The notes under the pieces were generated by a model, which made no database searches, was not told the DNA's origin, and saw only the letters and a program-made list of their open reading frames with translations. Below are positions 24,924-34,309 of a DNA stretch of 64,000 bases, one piece after another. A program made the position numbers and the translations under genes. Source of the stretch: Geminocystis sp050753365 (GTDB lineage: Bacteria > Cyanobacteriota > Cyanobacteriia > Cyanobacteriales > Cyanobacteriaceae). Positions within the stretch are counted from its first letter, which is position 1; every line of letters begins with the position of its first letter. The stretch covers positions 10,270-74,269 of the forward strand of contig NZ_JBLZFY010000009.1 in assembly GCF_050753365.1 (NCBI RefSeq), in the 5' to 3' direction.

Positions 24924-25511
24924 TTAAGATAGATTTTTGACAAAATTTTCCAATAACTTTAACCCTGAATCTGTCAAAATACTTTCAGGATGAAATTGCA
25001 CTCCCTCGACTTGATACTCTTTGTGGCGAATACCCATAATAATACCGTCATCAGTCCAAGCAGTAATTTCTAACACTGGAGGGATAGTATTTTTATCAAC
25101 AACTAAACTGTGGTAACGGGTGGCATTGAAGGGATTTTTTATGTCTTGAAAGACACCACTATTTTGATGATTAATGGGAGATATTTTGCCGTGCATGAGA
25201 GTGGGGGCGCTTACTATTTTGCCTCCATATACTTGCCCGATGGTTTGATGTCCTAAACATACCCCTAAAATGGGATAATCAGGTGCTAATTTTTCGACTA
25301 ATTCTAAACAAATTCCTGCGGAATCTGGATTACCGGGTCCCGGTGATATTACAATGCCATCAGGATTAAGATTTATAATTTCTGTGATGGTAATTTGATC
25401 ATTGCGATATACTTTAATTTCATTCGCAACGGCGTATTTATTGCCTAACTCCCCTAAGTATTGTACTAGGTTATATGTAAAGCTGTCGTAGTTATCTATA
25501 ACCAGAATCAA
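24924..25511 (-). CDS. class I glutamine amidotransferase, PabA/TrpG type
   Basis: The start chosen is a TTG at 25511 (LILVIDNYDSFTYNL), with GAGGAG 8 bp upstream; it gives 195 residues, the family length, and begins 18 bp after the dgkA stop. The ORF itself is open further upstream but would overlap dgkA. Marks: VISPGPGNPDSAG, LGVCLGHQTIGQVYGG (catalytic Cys), RYHSLVVD and VEGVQFHPESILT (His and Glu). It supplies ammonia to anthranilate synthase and/or aminodeoxychorismate synthase; one protein may serve both. Confidence 0.9.
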   Translation of the reverse strand: MILVIDNYDSFTYNLVQYLGELGNKYAVANEIKVYRNDQITITEIINLNPDGIVISPGPGNPDSAGICLELVEKLAPDYPILGVCLGHQTIGQVYGGKIVSAPTLMHGKISPINHQNSGVFQDIKNPFNATRYHSLVVDKNTIPPVLEITAWTDDGIIMGIRHKEYQVEGVQFHPESILTDSGLKLLENFVKNLS

Positions 25512-25528
25512 TCTGTTTTCTCCTCTGC

Positions 25529-26005
25529 TCAATTTAAAAGTGAGATTATTAAGTCTATCCCATGAGGTAACAAAATAAAACCAGCTACTAAAACTGATGC
25601 CATCGCAGAAATTAAAACCGCCCCCGCCGCACAATCTTTAGCGATTTTTGCTAACTCATGATAGGTTTGTTTAACGGTTAAATCAACTACTGACTCAATC
25701 GCTGTGTTTAGTAATTCTAGCACTAGAACGGTAGCACAAGTTAAGGAAATAATTGCCATTTCTACGGTGGAAACATGGAGATAGAAACCTAAACTTAAGG
25801 CTATTGATGTCATTAATACATGAATACGAAAGTTGCGCTGAGTAACAAAAGCATATTTTACTCCTTGCCACGCATATTTAAAACTAGACAGGAGATTAGT
25901 GGCTACTTTCCATGATAAATTCCGTTTTTCTTTTTTTAATAATGCCACAGGAGGCATATTATTCAGATTAGAAAGATTTGTGTGAAACGTTTGAAACTTG
26001 TCCAT
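25529..26005 (-). CDS. dgkA: diacylglycerol kinase / undecaprenol kinase family
   Basis: A 158-residue DgkA-family membrane enzyme. An N-terminal soluble stretch of about 35 residues precedes three membrane segments. Marks: SFKYAWQGVKYAFVTQRNFR, the catalytic VLELLNTAIESVVDL, and AKDCAAGAVLISA. In cyanobacteria it may phosphorylate undecaprenol rather than diacylglycerol. Upstream of and probably co-transcribed with the glutamine amidotransferase gene. Confidence 0.9.
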   Translation of the reverse strand: MDKFQTFHTNLSNLNNMPPVALLKKEKRNLSWKVATNLLSSFKYAWQGVKYAFVTQRNFRIHVLMTSIALSLGFYLHVSTVEMAIISLTCATVLVLELLNTAIESVVDLTVKQTYHELAKIAKDCAAGAVLISAMASVLVAGFILLPHGIDLIISLLN

Positions 26006-26332
26006 AATGTTAACTTTTGTTAATTAGTTTTTCAATCGAGTCTTTAGTATAAATCGATCGTTACCTTTTTACACACTTGATGATGGCATTTTAGCTACTA
26101 TTTCTTCCAATATTATATTTAATGTTCTGATGATTAAGTGTTCAACGTATTATTAAAACTTATTCCCCTGATATGATTATCCAAAATGAAGAAGGAAAAT
26201 AAAATTTGATTTTCACTATGGCAATAATAATTGATTATGTGATCGAGATTAAGGGTTTTGAGGTTCGATCGATTTTCTAAGATCATAATAGAATAGTAGA
26301 TGTTCATTCAAAAAAGGAGAAATAGCAATCCA

Positions 26333-26428
26333 ATGAAAAGTGTCACATTAGAATTGCGAGATAAAATTAATCAAGATTTAGCTTTAGAAAAAGCAAAAAC
26401 TGAAGGAATTATGGCTCTTCTACAGTAG
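26333..26428 (+). pseudogene. antitoxin-like gene cut by an element end
   Basis: AAGGAG precedes an ATG that opens a frame reading SVTLELRDKINQDLALEKA, then KTEGI. After 26 residues it runs into the element end GGCTCTTCTACAG at 26413 and stops at TAG (26426-26428). The start looks like a small antitoxin. A PIN-toxin remnant follows 110 bp later in the same direction. So this is probably the 5' part of a lost antitoxin gene. Confidence 0.5.
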
Positions 26429-26433
26429 TTATG
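26413..26433. mobile_element. solo end of ISL3-like miniature element
   Basis: GGCTCTTCTACAGTAGTTAT plus one base matches the left end of the complete element at 57699-57885. No opposite end is seen nearby. It interrupts the antitoxin-like frame. Confidence 0.65.
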
Positions 26434-26537
26434 TCTGACATTTTCTATTCCCAAAAATCAAAAAATAAAATTAACTTTTGCCATTTGCCTTTTGCCTACC
26501 TCCACCAATAATTTATCATACTCAAAGTCGAAGAGAC

Positions 26538-26678
26538 GGAATTATTTTGTTATCAGATGAAATCATTGATGAATTAATTAAAGTGATAAAAAGAAAAAAG
26601 TTCGATCGTTATCTTTCTCTCAATATCGGAGAAATGTTGTTAAATAATTTGATAGAATCAGCAACAATTTTTATATAA
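26538..26678 (+). pseudogene. remnant of a PIN-domain toxin
   Basis: GIILLSDEIIDELIKVIKRK, then KFDRYLS and LLNNLIESATIF reads like the middle of COG1569-type PIN toxins (consensus LSEEILDELxxVLxRPKFxRYLS). The N-terminal metal-binding DTN motif and the C-terminal acidic motifs are missing. It is preceded by a TTTGCC/TTTTGCC heptamer-like tract that seems to replace the gene start. Together with the cut antitoxin this is a dead toxin-antitoxin locus. Confidence 0.55.
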
Positions 26679-26755
26679 ATTGTCTTAAAAATAAGCATAA
26701 ATAGCCTATAATTTTACATAGTTTTTTATTTATTTCCCTATTAAATCCAATTATT

Positions 26756-27919
26756 ATGACTAATCAAACTAAAATATCTGTAATCATTCCCGACTTAGCA
26801 AATAAAGGTACAACGAGGGGTTATATTATCGCTCAAGCATTACAAAAATTAGGTTATCAAGTCAATATTTTTGGATTTTTATACGGTGAAAAAATTTATC
26901 CCGAACCGCCCTATAATTTACCAATTACCTATTTTCATGGGGTTAATTTACCTAAATTTATTACTACTGTTTTAGATTTTATTAAAGAAATTGATGGAGA
27001 TATTTTATATGTGATAAAACCACAATTAAGCAGTTTTGGCATGGCATTAATTAAGGCTTGGCGAAGTAAAAAACCGATTATTTTAGATATTGATGATTGG
27101 GAAATGGCTGAATTTGGTGGTGATGATTGGCAATATCAAGGCAGTTTAATTAATGATATTTTAGCGACTAATAGTGAGTTGAAAAAACCACAATATCCCT
27201 TATATACTAAATGGTTAGAAAAAGCGATCGAAAAGGTAAATGGTATCACGGTTAGTAGTAAGTTTTTAGAATATCGCTATGGTGGTACTTATTTACCTAA
27301 TGTTAAAGATACTGATTTATTTGATCCGAGTAAGTTCGATCGAGAAGCTATTAAAACGAGCTACGGACTATCTAATTATAAGATATTAATGTTCACTGGA
27401 ACAGCAAAACCAGAACAAGGTTTAGAAGATATATTTACCGCTTTAGATAGTTTAAATCAAAATGACTTGAAGTTGTTTTTAGTGGGCGGTAATACCAGTC
27501 AAACCGATTATGTGAATAGTTTAATCGAAAAATGGGGAAGATGGATTGCACAAGTGCCTCCTCAATCCTTTGACGCAATGCCTCAAGTTATCGCAATGGC
27601 AGATATTATCATGGTGACAGCAACGGATAACATCATCAACGTGGCTAAATTTCCCTTAGAATTAATTGAAGCCATGGCAATGGCAAAACCGATTATTGCC
27701 ACAAAAGTAGGAGAAATTCCTAATATTTTACAGGATACTGGATATTTAGTTGAAGCTCGATCGTCTAGTGATATTGCCCAAAAAATTCAAGAGATTTTCG
27801 CTGATTATAGTCAAGCACAAAGTAAAGGAAATTTGGCAAGAGAAAGATGTGTAAATCATTACAGTATGGATAACATGACGAAAACTTTACAACAGGTTAT
27901 CAGTTTAACTGGAAATTAA
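26756..27919 (+). CDS. GT4-type glycosyltransferase
   Basis: A 387-residue GT-B enzyme. N-terminal domain: ISVIIPDLANKGTTRGYIIA and the central IILDIDDWEMAEFGGDDW. C-terminal donor site: ILMFTGTAKPEQGLEDIF, MPQVIAMADIIMVTATDN and FPLELIEAMAMAKPIIATKV with the conserved Glu. It probably uses a nucleotide-sugar to build cell-surface glycans. It stands alone. Confidence 0.85.
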   Translation: MTNQTKISVIIPDLANKGTTRGYIIAQALQKLGYQVNIFGFLYGEKIYPEPPYNLPITYFHGVNLPKFITTVLDFIKEIDGDILYVIKPQLSSFGMALIKAWRSKKPIILDIDDWEMAEFGGDDWQYQGSLINDILATNSELKKPQYPLYTKWLEKAIEKVNGITVSSKFLEYRYGGTYLPNVKDTDLFDPSKFDREAIKTSYGLSNYKILMFTGTAKPEQGLEDIFTALDSLNQNDLKLFLVGGNTSQTDYVNSLIEKWGRWIAQVPPQSFDAMPQVIAMADIIMVTATDNIINVAKFPLELIEAMAMAKPIIATKVGEIPNILQDTGYLVEARSSSDIAQKIQEIFADYSQAQSKGNLARERCVNHYSMDNMTKTLQQVISLTGN

Positions 27920-27959
27920 GAATTATAGAGTTGAGCTTTTGACGATAATCGAAAATTTA

Positions 27960-28017
27960 GAGATTGCTTCAGATTGCTTTGTACCTCGCAACGCTACGCG
28001 CCTCGCAATGACAGAAT
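27960..28017. repeat. double copy of the cattgcgag repeat
   Basis: AGATTGCTTCAGATTGCTTT, then GTACCTCGCA and CCTCGCAATGACAGAATAAA: the two halves each appear twice in tandem. Intergenic between the glycosyltransferase and the next convergent gene. Confidence 0.6.
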
Positions 28018-28062
28018 AAAGTTATCTGTCGTATCAATATTTATTGCGAGGCAGTTAATTAT

Positions 28063-28434
28063 CTAAGAAGCTAAAAACTGTTGATGAGGGCAAGTAGCAA
28101 GATAAACGTCATCGGTTAAGGCTTCTCCGTAAACACCGATTTGCATACCTCTGAGTTTTTTTAACTTATTAATAGAAGAAGGGCAGTCACAACCGTAAAG
28201 TTTAATCGCTGCATCGCTTTCTTCATCGGTAAAATTAAGCATATAGTATCCATCTTCGTTTTTTTCTAAACCTGAATACTCTGTTATATCTCCATTTGGG
28301 CTAACAATAGTAATATCAATAGGCTTTACTTCTGAGGCTTGGACTTTTTGAGGTTGCCAAAAATTAAATAAAAAAGAGGTTAATATAATGGGGGTTGACA
28401 ATAAACACAGTTTTAAAATTTGATTACTTTTCAT
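28063..28434 (-). CDS. exported protein of unknown function
   Basis: A 123-residue protein with a signal peptide (LKLCLLSTPIILTSFLFNFW, then VQASE). The mature part is about 90 residues, with four Cys (CDCPSS and ATCPHQ plus others) and mixed charged composition (IDITIVSPNGDITEYSGLEK). Not recognised. Single gene; the region upstream contains a decayed coding frame on the same strand. Confidence 0.65.
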   Translation of the reverse strand: MKSNQILKLCLLSTPIILTSFLFNFWQPQKVQASEVKPIDITIVSPNGDITEYSGLEKNEDGYYMLNFTDEESDAAIKLYGCDCPSSINKLKKLRGMQIGVYGEALTDDVYLATCPHQQFLAS

Positions 28435-28449
28435 GATTCTACTTTTGTT

Positions 28450-28737
28450 CTATTTCAAATTTTTATGATAGCTGAGTTCAATTTCAAAACGTGACGTTCC
28501 ATACAATTGCTCACATACATTGTAAGTGTAGGCTTCAAGCGGAAATTGTCAAACAGTGAACTTCCATCGTGGTACTCGTTCTTTCCCACTACGGCTTTTT
28601 TTAGTGAGGTACACGTCCAGTCTCACTTTCTAGTCATTATACCACGTCACTGACAATTCATCCCACACTTGTTTAATTTTTTTTCTCGAAAACAAAGTGT
28701 GGAACTTCTCGCCGATTAAGTTAAGAATGTAGAAATT
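28450..28737 (-). pseudogene. possible decayed gene with two in-frame stops
   Basis: One frame of 96 codons reads protein-like over its full length but contains TAG and TGA: segments are FYILNLIGEKFHTLFSRKK, then KQVWDELSVTWYND, stop, KVRLDVYLTKKSRSGKER, VPRWKFTV, stop, QFPLEAYTYNVCEQLYGTSR and FEIELSYHKNLK. Base composition is less A/T-rich than in neighbouring gaps. The plus strand here also has a bulged hairpin (CCACACTT...AAGTGTGG, 28663-28702). No family recognised; a transposase remnant is possible. Confidence 0.35.
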
Positions 28738-28801
28738 TCACTACCTCGTCAATCACGGTAATTTTATATAATAATAAGAAAATTTTACAAAAGAGGTCAA
28801 A

Positions 28802-29113
28802 ATGGGATTTTTTGATTCAGAAGTAGTGCAACAAGAAGCCAAACAGTTGTTTGAAGATTATCAGTCACTAACTCAATTAGGTAGTGAATTTGGTAAGTTC
28901 GATCGAGAAGGCAAAAAAATCTTTATTGATAAAATGGAAGAAATGATGGAAAGGTATCGCATTTTCATGAAAAGATTTGAACTGTCAGAAGACTTTATGG
29001 CAAAAATGACGATCGAACAACTAAAAACCCAATTAAGTCAATTTGGTACAACCCCTGAACAAATGTTTCAACAAATGCACCAAACCTTAGAAAGAATGAA
29101 ACAAGAAATTTAA
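28802..29113 (+). CDS. DUF1825 family protein
   Basis: A 103-residue protein with the cyanobacterial DUF1825 pattern: GFFDSEVVQQEAKQLFEDYQ, then IDKMEEMMERYRIFMKRFEL and MTIEQLKTQL. Nearly all helical and charged, no membrane segment. Conserved through cyanobacteria, function unknown. Convergent with hfq, with a 52-bp gap. Confidence 0.88.
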   Translation: MGFFDSEVVQQEAKQLFEDYQSLTQLGSEFGKFDREGKKIFIDKMEEMMERYRIFMKRFELSEDFMAKMTIEQLKTQLSQFGTTPEQMFQQMHQTLERMKQEI

Positions 29114-29165
29114 GCCATTGACAGGGAAAAAATCATTCACCTATCAATATTTCATCCTGATAACC

Positions 29166-29375
29166 TTATCTACTTTTAATATAGGCAATGGCATGATGAA
29201 GAATCAAAATTTTCTCTTTATTATTGTTAGATAAACAAATACAGTTTTGATCTTGCCATAAGATAACACCTTGTAAAGTTTGACTGGTGACTAAAGCGAT
29301 TTCCACAGCAGTTTTATTTTTAATCAAGTTTTGTATTTGTCGTACACTAGGAAAGCCAGTATTAAAGACGGTCAT
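29166..29375 (-). CDS. hfq: cyanobacterial-type Hfq
   Basis: A 69-residue Hfq homologue: TGFPSVRQIQNLIKNKTAVE, LVTSQTLQGVILWQDQNC and HHAIAYIKS correspond to the Sm1 and Sm2 motifs of the divergent cyanobacterial Hfq. In this group it is linked to type IV pilus function and motility rather than to classic sRNA annealing. Divergent from dapF with only 37 bp between the starts, an arrangement seen in other cyanobacteria. Confidence 0.88.
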   Translation of the reverse strand: MTVFNTGFPSVRQIQNLIKNKTAVEIALVTSQTLQGVILWQDQNCICLSNNNKEKILILHHAIAYIKSR

Positions 29376-29412
29376 ATTTATTATTTATTATAATTATTAA
29401 TTCAGATTTACT

Positions 29413-30255
29413 ATGAAGTTTACCAAATATCATGGATTGGGGAATGATTTTATTTTAATCGATAACTTGTCATCTCCCGATCCCCTGATTTCACCAGAAG
29501 AAGCCGTTAAATGGTGCGATCGACATTTTGGCATAGGTGCAGATGGAGTCATTTTTGTATTGCCAAGTCAAGACGATACCGATTATACCATGAGAATTTT
29601 CAACAGTGACGGTTCAGAACCAGAAATGTGTGGTAATGGTATTCGTTGTTTTGCCCAATTTATCACCGAATTAGAAGGAAAGGAAGTCATCGGCAAAACC
29701 TATAAAATCAACACCCTAGCAGGATTAATCTGCCCTACAATTCAAGGTAATGGACAAGTTAGAGTTGACATGGGGCAACCCCAATTAAAACCCTCAGAAA
29801 TTCCCACTACCCTAGCACAAACCGAAGATAAAGTGATTAATCAATCATTGGTAGTGGACGGAACAGAATATTTTGTGAGTTGTGTTAGTATGGGCAATCC
29901 TCATTGTTTAGTCTTTGTGGATGATGTGGCTTCGATCGATTTGTCTAAAATAGGTCCTCTATTTGAACATAACCCTGTTTTCCCCCAAAAAACTAATACT
30001 GAATTTATTGAAGTAGTAAGCTCTAATTATGTAAAAATGCGAGTCTGGGAAAGAGGGGCAGGAATTACCTTAGCTTGTGGTACTGGGGCTTGTGCTACTG
30101 TAGTGGCAGGTGTGCTTAATAACAAGTTCGATCGAAATACCACCGTAGAATTACCCGGCGGTTGTTTACAAATTGAGTGGTCAGACAAAGATAATCATGT
30201 ATATATGACTGGACCTGCTACCAAAGTATTTTCAGGAGAAATCTTGGATAAGTAG
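29413..30255 (+). CDS. dapF: diaminopimelate epimerase
   Basis: A 280-residue DapF, which interconverts LL- and meso-diaminopimelate for lysine and peptidoglycan. Both active-site Cys are seen: PEMCGNGIRCFAQF and LACGTGACATVVAG. N-terminal KYHGLGNDFILID is complete. Divergent from hfq. A single end of the TA-flanked element (TAGGGATTGCTGAAAAAGT) begins right at its stop. Confidence 0.97.
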   Translation: MKFTKYHGLGNDFILIDNLSSPDPLISPEEAVKWCDRHFGIGADGVIFVLPSQDDTDYTMRIFNSDGSEPEMCGNGIRCFAQFITELEGKEVIGKTYKINTLAGLICPTIQGNGQVRVDMGQPQLKPSEIPTTLAQTEDKVINQSLVVDGTEYFVSCVSMGNPHCLVFVDDVASIDLSKIGPLFEHNPVFPQKTNTEFIEVVSSNYVKMRVWERGAGITLACGTGACATVVAGVLNNKFDRNTTVELPGGCLQIEWSDKDNHVYMTGPATKVFSGEILDK

Positions 30256-30421
30256 GGATTGCTGAAAAAGTATGAGTGATGAGGAGAGACGCTTGAGATT
30301 AGAAGACTAGGAAAAAGTGATTAGGATTACTGATTTTAAATATTGTTAATCATAAAGACTATCAAATTTTACCTTCTGAGTGACAAATCTTTTATAATGT
30401 AAAAAAATTTTTGATAATTAT

Positions 30422-31963
30422 ATGAAGATCAATAATATTTACAACTCGATCGTAACCCTAATCTTGTTATTTACCAGTTCTCCCTTAGTCTTAGCACAGA
30501 GTGTTAACCCTCGACAACCATTAAAACCCTTATCCCCTAGCAATACTAACGAAACTAATAATTTTTCTAATCTTCCGACTCGGCAAGTTAACCTTAGTCA
30601 ACAATTTCCTTACACCCTTGATTCTGGAGATGTCATTGCGTTAGATATTTATAACGTACCTGATTACAGTGGAAATTATACTGTTTTGGTGGACGGTACT
30701 ATTAGTTTGCCGTTGATTAATCGTATCTCTGTAGCAGGTTTAACTTTAGAAGAAATCGAATCTGTCATTTATCAACAATATGTTAATTCAGGATTATTAA
30801 GAGATCCTATTGTCAGTGTAAATTTAGTTACACCTCGCCCTATTACTGTTGCTATTGTAGGAGAAATCAGAACCCCCGGTTCTTATACTGTACCTTTTGA
30901 GGGAGGAAATGCGGCGGGAAATAAGTTTCCTAATTTGATCAGTGCTGTACAATTAGCTAACGGTATTAATGCTTCGGCTGATCCTCGTAGGGTGCAAGTT
31001 ATTCGTAATTATAAAGGTCAAGAGTATATTATTCCTGTGAATTTCTGGGATTTTCTCGAAAATGGTGATTTGTCTCAAAATATTGTGTTACGGGATGGCG
31101 ATCGAATTATCATTCCTAGTGCTGATGAAATTAATCCCATTGAAGTAATGAGAATAGCAATGGCAAATTTTTCTGCCAACTTGAGTATTCCTATTACCAT
31201 TAGTATTGTAGGAGAAGTCAATCGTCCAGGTCCTTACACTTTAAGTGGAGATGATGTTAGAGCAGGTAATTTAACCGATACGTTAAGTTTTCAGACTAGC
31301 ACTACGATTCGGAATCAAGAAGGCTTGGCAGGTATTCCCACAGCTACAAGGGCAATTAAAACCGCAGGAGGATTAACAGCAAAAGCGGATATTCGTAATA
31401 TAGAAGTTAGACGAACATTACCCTCAGGAGAGGAGCAAATTGTCAAGGTAAATCTATGGGAATTATTGCAAACAGGTAGATTTAGAGAAGATGCCTTGTT
31501 ACAAAATGGCGATCGAATTTTTGTTCCTACCATCGAAACCATTAGAGACAGTGAAGTTCGTCAAGTAGCAATAGCGAGTTTTTCTCCCAATAGCATTAAT
31601 GTCAGCGTCACAGGAGAAGTAAAAAGATCGGGATTATTACAATTACCACCGAATGTCAGTTTACAACAAGCTCTCTTACAAGCAGGTGGATTCGATAATC
31701 GCCGTGCCAACGAAAGTACCGCCCAGTTAATCCGTCTCAACCCTGATGGTACTGTCACCCGTCGATCGATCAAAGTTGATTTTAGTTCTCCCTTAAGTGA
31801 AGAAAATAACCCACCTTTATTAAATAATGATATTATATTTGTAGAAAGATCGAACTTAGCGGTGGCTTCCGATGCTACCTTTGCAATCATTAATCCCTTT
31901 GCTCAAATATTGGGCATCATAGCTAATACAGCAGTGTTAATCGATCGATTAGGTGGTGATTAA
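30422..31963 (+). CDS. polysaccharide export protein (Wza-like)
   Basis: A 513-residue exported protein with a signal peptide (IVTLILLFTSSPLVLAQ). A poly-export domain comes first (YTLDSGDVIALDIYNVPDY, and ISLPLINRISVAGLTLEEIE), then three SLBB-type repeats (VAIVGEIRTPGSYTV, ISIVGEVNRPGPYTL, VSVTGEVKRSGLLQL). It should form the outer-membrane polysaccharide channel with the Wzc-like protein 44 bp downstream. It lacks the usual lipobox Cys of E. coli Wza. Confidence 0.88.
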   Translation: MKINNIYNSIVTLILLFTSSPLVLAQSVNPRQPLKPLSPSNTNETNNFSNLPTRQVNLSQQFPYTLDSGDVIALDIYNVPDYSGNYTVLVDGTISLPLINRISVAGLTLEEIESVIYQQYVNSGLLRDPIVSVNLVTPRPITVAIVGEIRTPGSYTVPFEGGNAAGNKFPNLISAVQLANGINASADPRRVQVIRNYKGQEYIIPVNFWDFLENGDLSQNIVLRDGDRIIIPSADEINPIEVMRIAMANFSANLSIPITISIVGEVNRPGPYTLSGDDVRAGNLTDTLSFQTSTTIRNQEGLAGIPTATRAIKTAGGLTAKADIRNIEVRRTLPSGEEQIVKVNLWELLQTGRFREDALLQNGDRIFVPTIETIRDSEVRQVAIASFSPNSINVSVTGEVKRSGLLQLPPNVSLQQALLQAGGFDNRRANESTAQLIRLNPDGTVTRRSIKVDFSSPLSEENNPPLLNNDIIFVERSNLAVASDATFAIINPFAQILGIIANTAVLIDRLGGD

Positions 31964-32007
31964 ATATCTTTATCTCTTATTATTTTTTTGTCTAACTTTT
32001 AAACTTC

Positions 32008-34131
32008 ATGGAAGAACTATTAATTTATCTAAAAATTATTCGTAAAAGATGGTTAAGTGCATCTTTAGTTTTTGGCGTAGTATTTTTCTTTTTAGGGTAC
32101 GATCGATCTTCAAAAACTGTTCCCCTTTATCGTGCTAGTGGAACAATTATTTTTGAGACAAAAACCCCTAGTATTACTGATCCTTTTGCCTTAACATCTC
32201 AAACAAAATTAAGTAATGATTTAGTCTTAATGAAGTCTGATTCTTTGACCAAAAAAGTAATGAGAGATTTAGAATTCCCCCTAGAATTAGAACCTCAAAG
32301 TTTATCCTCAAGATTAATGGTGGTAAATCCACAAAACACTGATGTAATTGAGTTATCTTTTGTTGATGAAGACCCTGAAAAAGCCGCAGAAATCATTAAC
32401 GCTTGGATTAGAAATTATGTACAGTTAGATCGGGATCAAAACATTTCTCAAACGAGAGATTTAGCCAATTTTTTAGAAAGACAAATTCCTGAAAGTCAAA
32501 AAGAATTAGAAAAAACTGCTGAAAAAATTAAAGAATTTAAACAAGATAATCGCATTCTTGATATTACAGCCGAAGCCAGTTCTACCATTGGAATTATTAG
32601 TGGATTAGATAGTCAAATAGCTGAACTACAGGCTCAATTAGCTTCTCAAAAATCCCGTCGAGATGCTTTACAAAAAATCTTTCCTGTGGACTCCCAAGGG
32701 GCTATTATTTCTACCTTTGTTAACGAATCTCCTGTGGTGGGTTCTCTAATTAAACAAATTCAAGAAATAAGAACTAAAATTGAGCAAGAAAAAATCCATT
32801 TAGGAAATGAACATCCCCAATTAATTGCGTTGCAAAAACAAGAATCTGTTTTGGAAGAACAATTACAAAAATATTTGCAAAATATTGATATTCAGAGAAA
32901 TCCATCTTCTGTTGATGTGGAAGACGTTTATCAACCCGGTGCAAATCAAAGTGCTTTATTAGCTGAATACGCTAATCTCGATCGAGAAATTGCTAGTTTA
33001 GAAGCGAAATTAAAATCTTTAAATCAACTAATAGACAACTATCGACAAAGAGTTGATACCCTCCCCAATTTAGAATTTGAACAAGAACAATTACAAAGAG
33101 AATTAAATGCGAGAAGTGATTTATTACAAAATTTAATTAAGAATTATCAGAATGCACAAATATCCCTAAATAGTACACAAGGTAATGTTCGATCGGCAGA
33201 GTTTGCCTCAGTACCCAAATATCCCACTACTAATCGTCGAGTCACCTATTTAATACAAGGATTTTTAGGGGGTATTTTAGCTGGTTCATTGGTAGCTTAT
33301 TTATTAGAACAACTTGATCAAGGAATCAATAATATTGAGCAGATTCGAGAATATTTTACTCAACCCGTGTTAGGAAAAATACCCGATTTTTATCGCCGTA
33401 AAACCGATAAAATTACCAGTGATTTACCCGTAAAAGATAATCCTTCTTCTCCTATCAGTGAAAATTTTCGAGCTGTTTGTGCGAGTCTCAATTTTATGAG
33501 TACGGAAGAAAAACCCTTAAAAGTGATTACGATTTCCAGTAGTGTGGCAAAAGAAGGTAAATCCACCATCGCAGCTAATACAGCTATAGCCGCCGCAGGA
33601 ATTGGGAAAAAAGTTCTCTTAATTGAAGCGGATTTAAGAAAACCGGGGCAGAAGAAAATTTGGAAAAATATTCCTCAAGAATTAGGGTTAAGTGACTTAT
33701 TACACAAAGAAAATAACTCTCTTTTATCTGATTTGCTCATTCCCGTCATGGATAATTTAGATATTTTACTCGCTGGAAATAGTAAATCTAACCCCGTAGC
33801 TTTAATTGGTTCTCCTCAAATGCTATACATTATTGAGGAAATGAAAAAACAATATGATCTAATTATCATTGATGCCCCTCCTGTCAGTATAGCCGCCGAT
33901 GCTCAAATATTAGGTCGAATGAGCGATGGAATGTTAATGGTTATACGTCAAGGAAAAGTTAATACATCCATGTTAGCAGGTACTAAAGAATCTTTAATCC
34001 AAGCGGAAGTTAATATTATTGGTTTACTGCTTAACTGCTTTACTTCCGATAGTGATAATTATTATTACTACTATAACTATTCCTATTACCACGATCGAAA
34101 AGATGAAAACAAAAATAAATTATTTTCCTAA
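32008..34131 (+). CDS. tyrosine autokinase of polysaccharide synthesis (Wzc-like)
   Basis: A 707-residue inner-membrane protein. N-terminal Wzz domain and first membrane span (LSASLVFGVVFFFLGY), coiled coil at about 170-400, second span (YLIQGFLGGILAGSLVAYL) and a BY-kinase domain: Walker A SSVAKEGKSTIAANT, Walker A' VLLIEADLRKPGQ (Glu in place of the common Asp) and Walker B YDLIIIDAPPV. The tail has a tyrosine cluster (DNYYYYYNYSYYHD), the autophosphorylation site. It controls chain length and export together with the Wza-like protein. Confidence 0.92.
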   Translation: MEELLIYLKIIRKRWLSASLVFGVVFFFLGYDRSSKTVPLYRASGTIIFETKTPSITDPFALTSQTKLSNDLVLMKSDSLTKKVMRDLEFPLELEPQSLSSRLMVVNPQNTDVIELSFVDEDPEKAAEIINAWIRNYVQLDRDQNISQTRDLANFLERQIPESQKELEKTAEKIKEFKQDNRILDITAEASSTIGIISGLDSQIAELQAQLASQKSRRDALQKIFPVDSQGAIISTFVNESPVVGSLIKQIQEIRTKIEQEKIHLGNEHPQLIALQKQESVLEEQLQKYLQNIDIQRNPSSVDVEDVYQPGANQSALLAEYANLDREIASLEAKLKSLNQLIDNYRQRVDTLPNLEFEQEQLQRELNARSDLLQNLIKNYQNAQISLNSTQGNVRSAEFASVPKYPTTNRRVTYLIQGFLGGILAGSLVAYLLEQLDQGINNIEQIREYFTQPVLGKIPDFYRRKTDKITSDLPVKDNPSSPISENFRAVCASLNFMSTEEKPLKVITISSSVAKEGKSTIAANTAIAAAGIGKKVLLIEADLRKPGQKKIWKNIPQELGLSDLLHKENNSLLSDLLIPVMDNLDILLAGNSKSNPVALIGSPQMLYIIEEMKKQYDLIIIDAPPVSIAADAQILGRMSDGMLMVIRQGKVNTSMLAGTKESLIQAEVNIIGLLLNCFTSDSDNYYYYYNYSYYHDRKDENKNKLFS

Positions 34132-34309
34132 CAATTAAAGTGGTTCTTCTACTTTGACTATAATAAGAAGCAATCTGACGTCTAATAGATACCGTTAAAT
34201 AAATTTAACTCAATTTTTACAAAAAATATCGTTGATTTTCTAACCATAAAAAATGGCTAGATTTATCAAATCTGAAAAATAATTCAAACTATTACCTATT
34301 ACCTATTAC

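Noticed and set aside
24924..25634. Longer start (25634) for the glutamine amidotransferase
   Set aside because: The added 41 residues overlap dgkA out of frame and look non-coding; a TTG with a good ribosome site at 25511 fits the family start.
28450..28801. Structured RNA or group II intron end
   Set aside because: Only one bulged hairpin was found and no domain V or other known RNA core.
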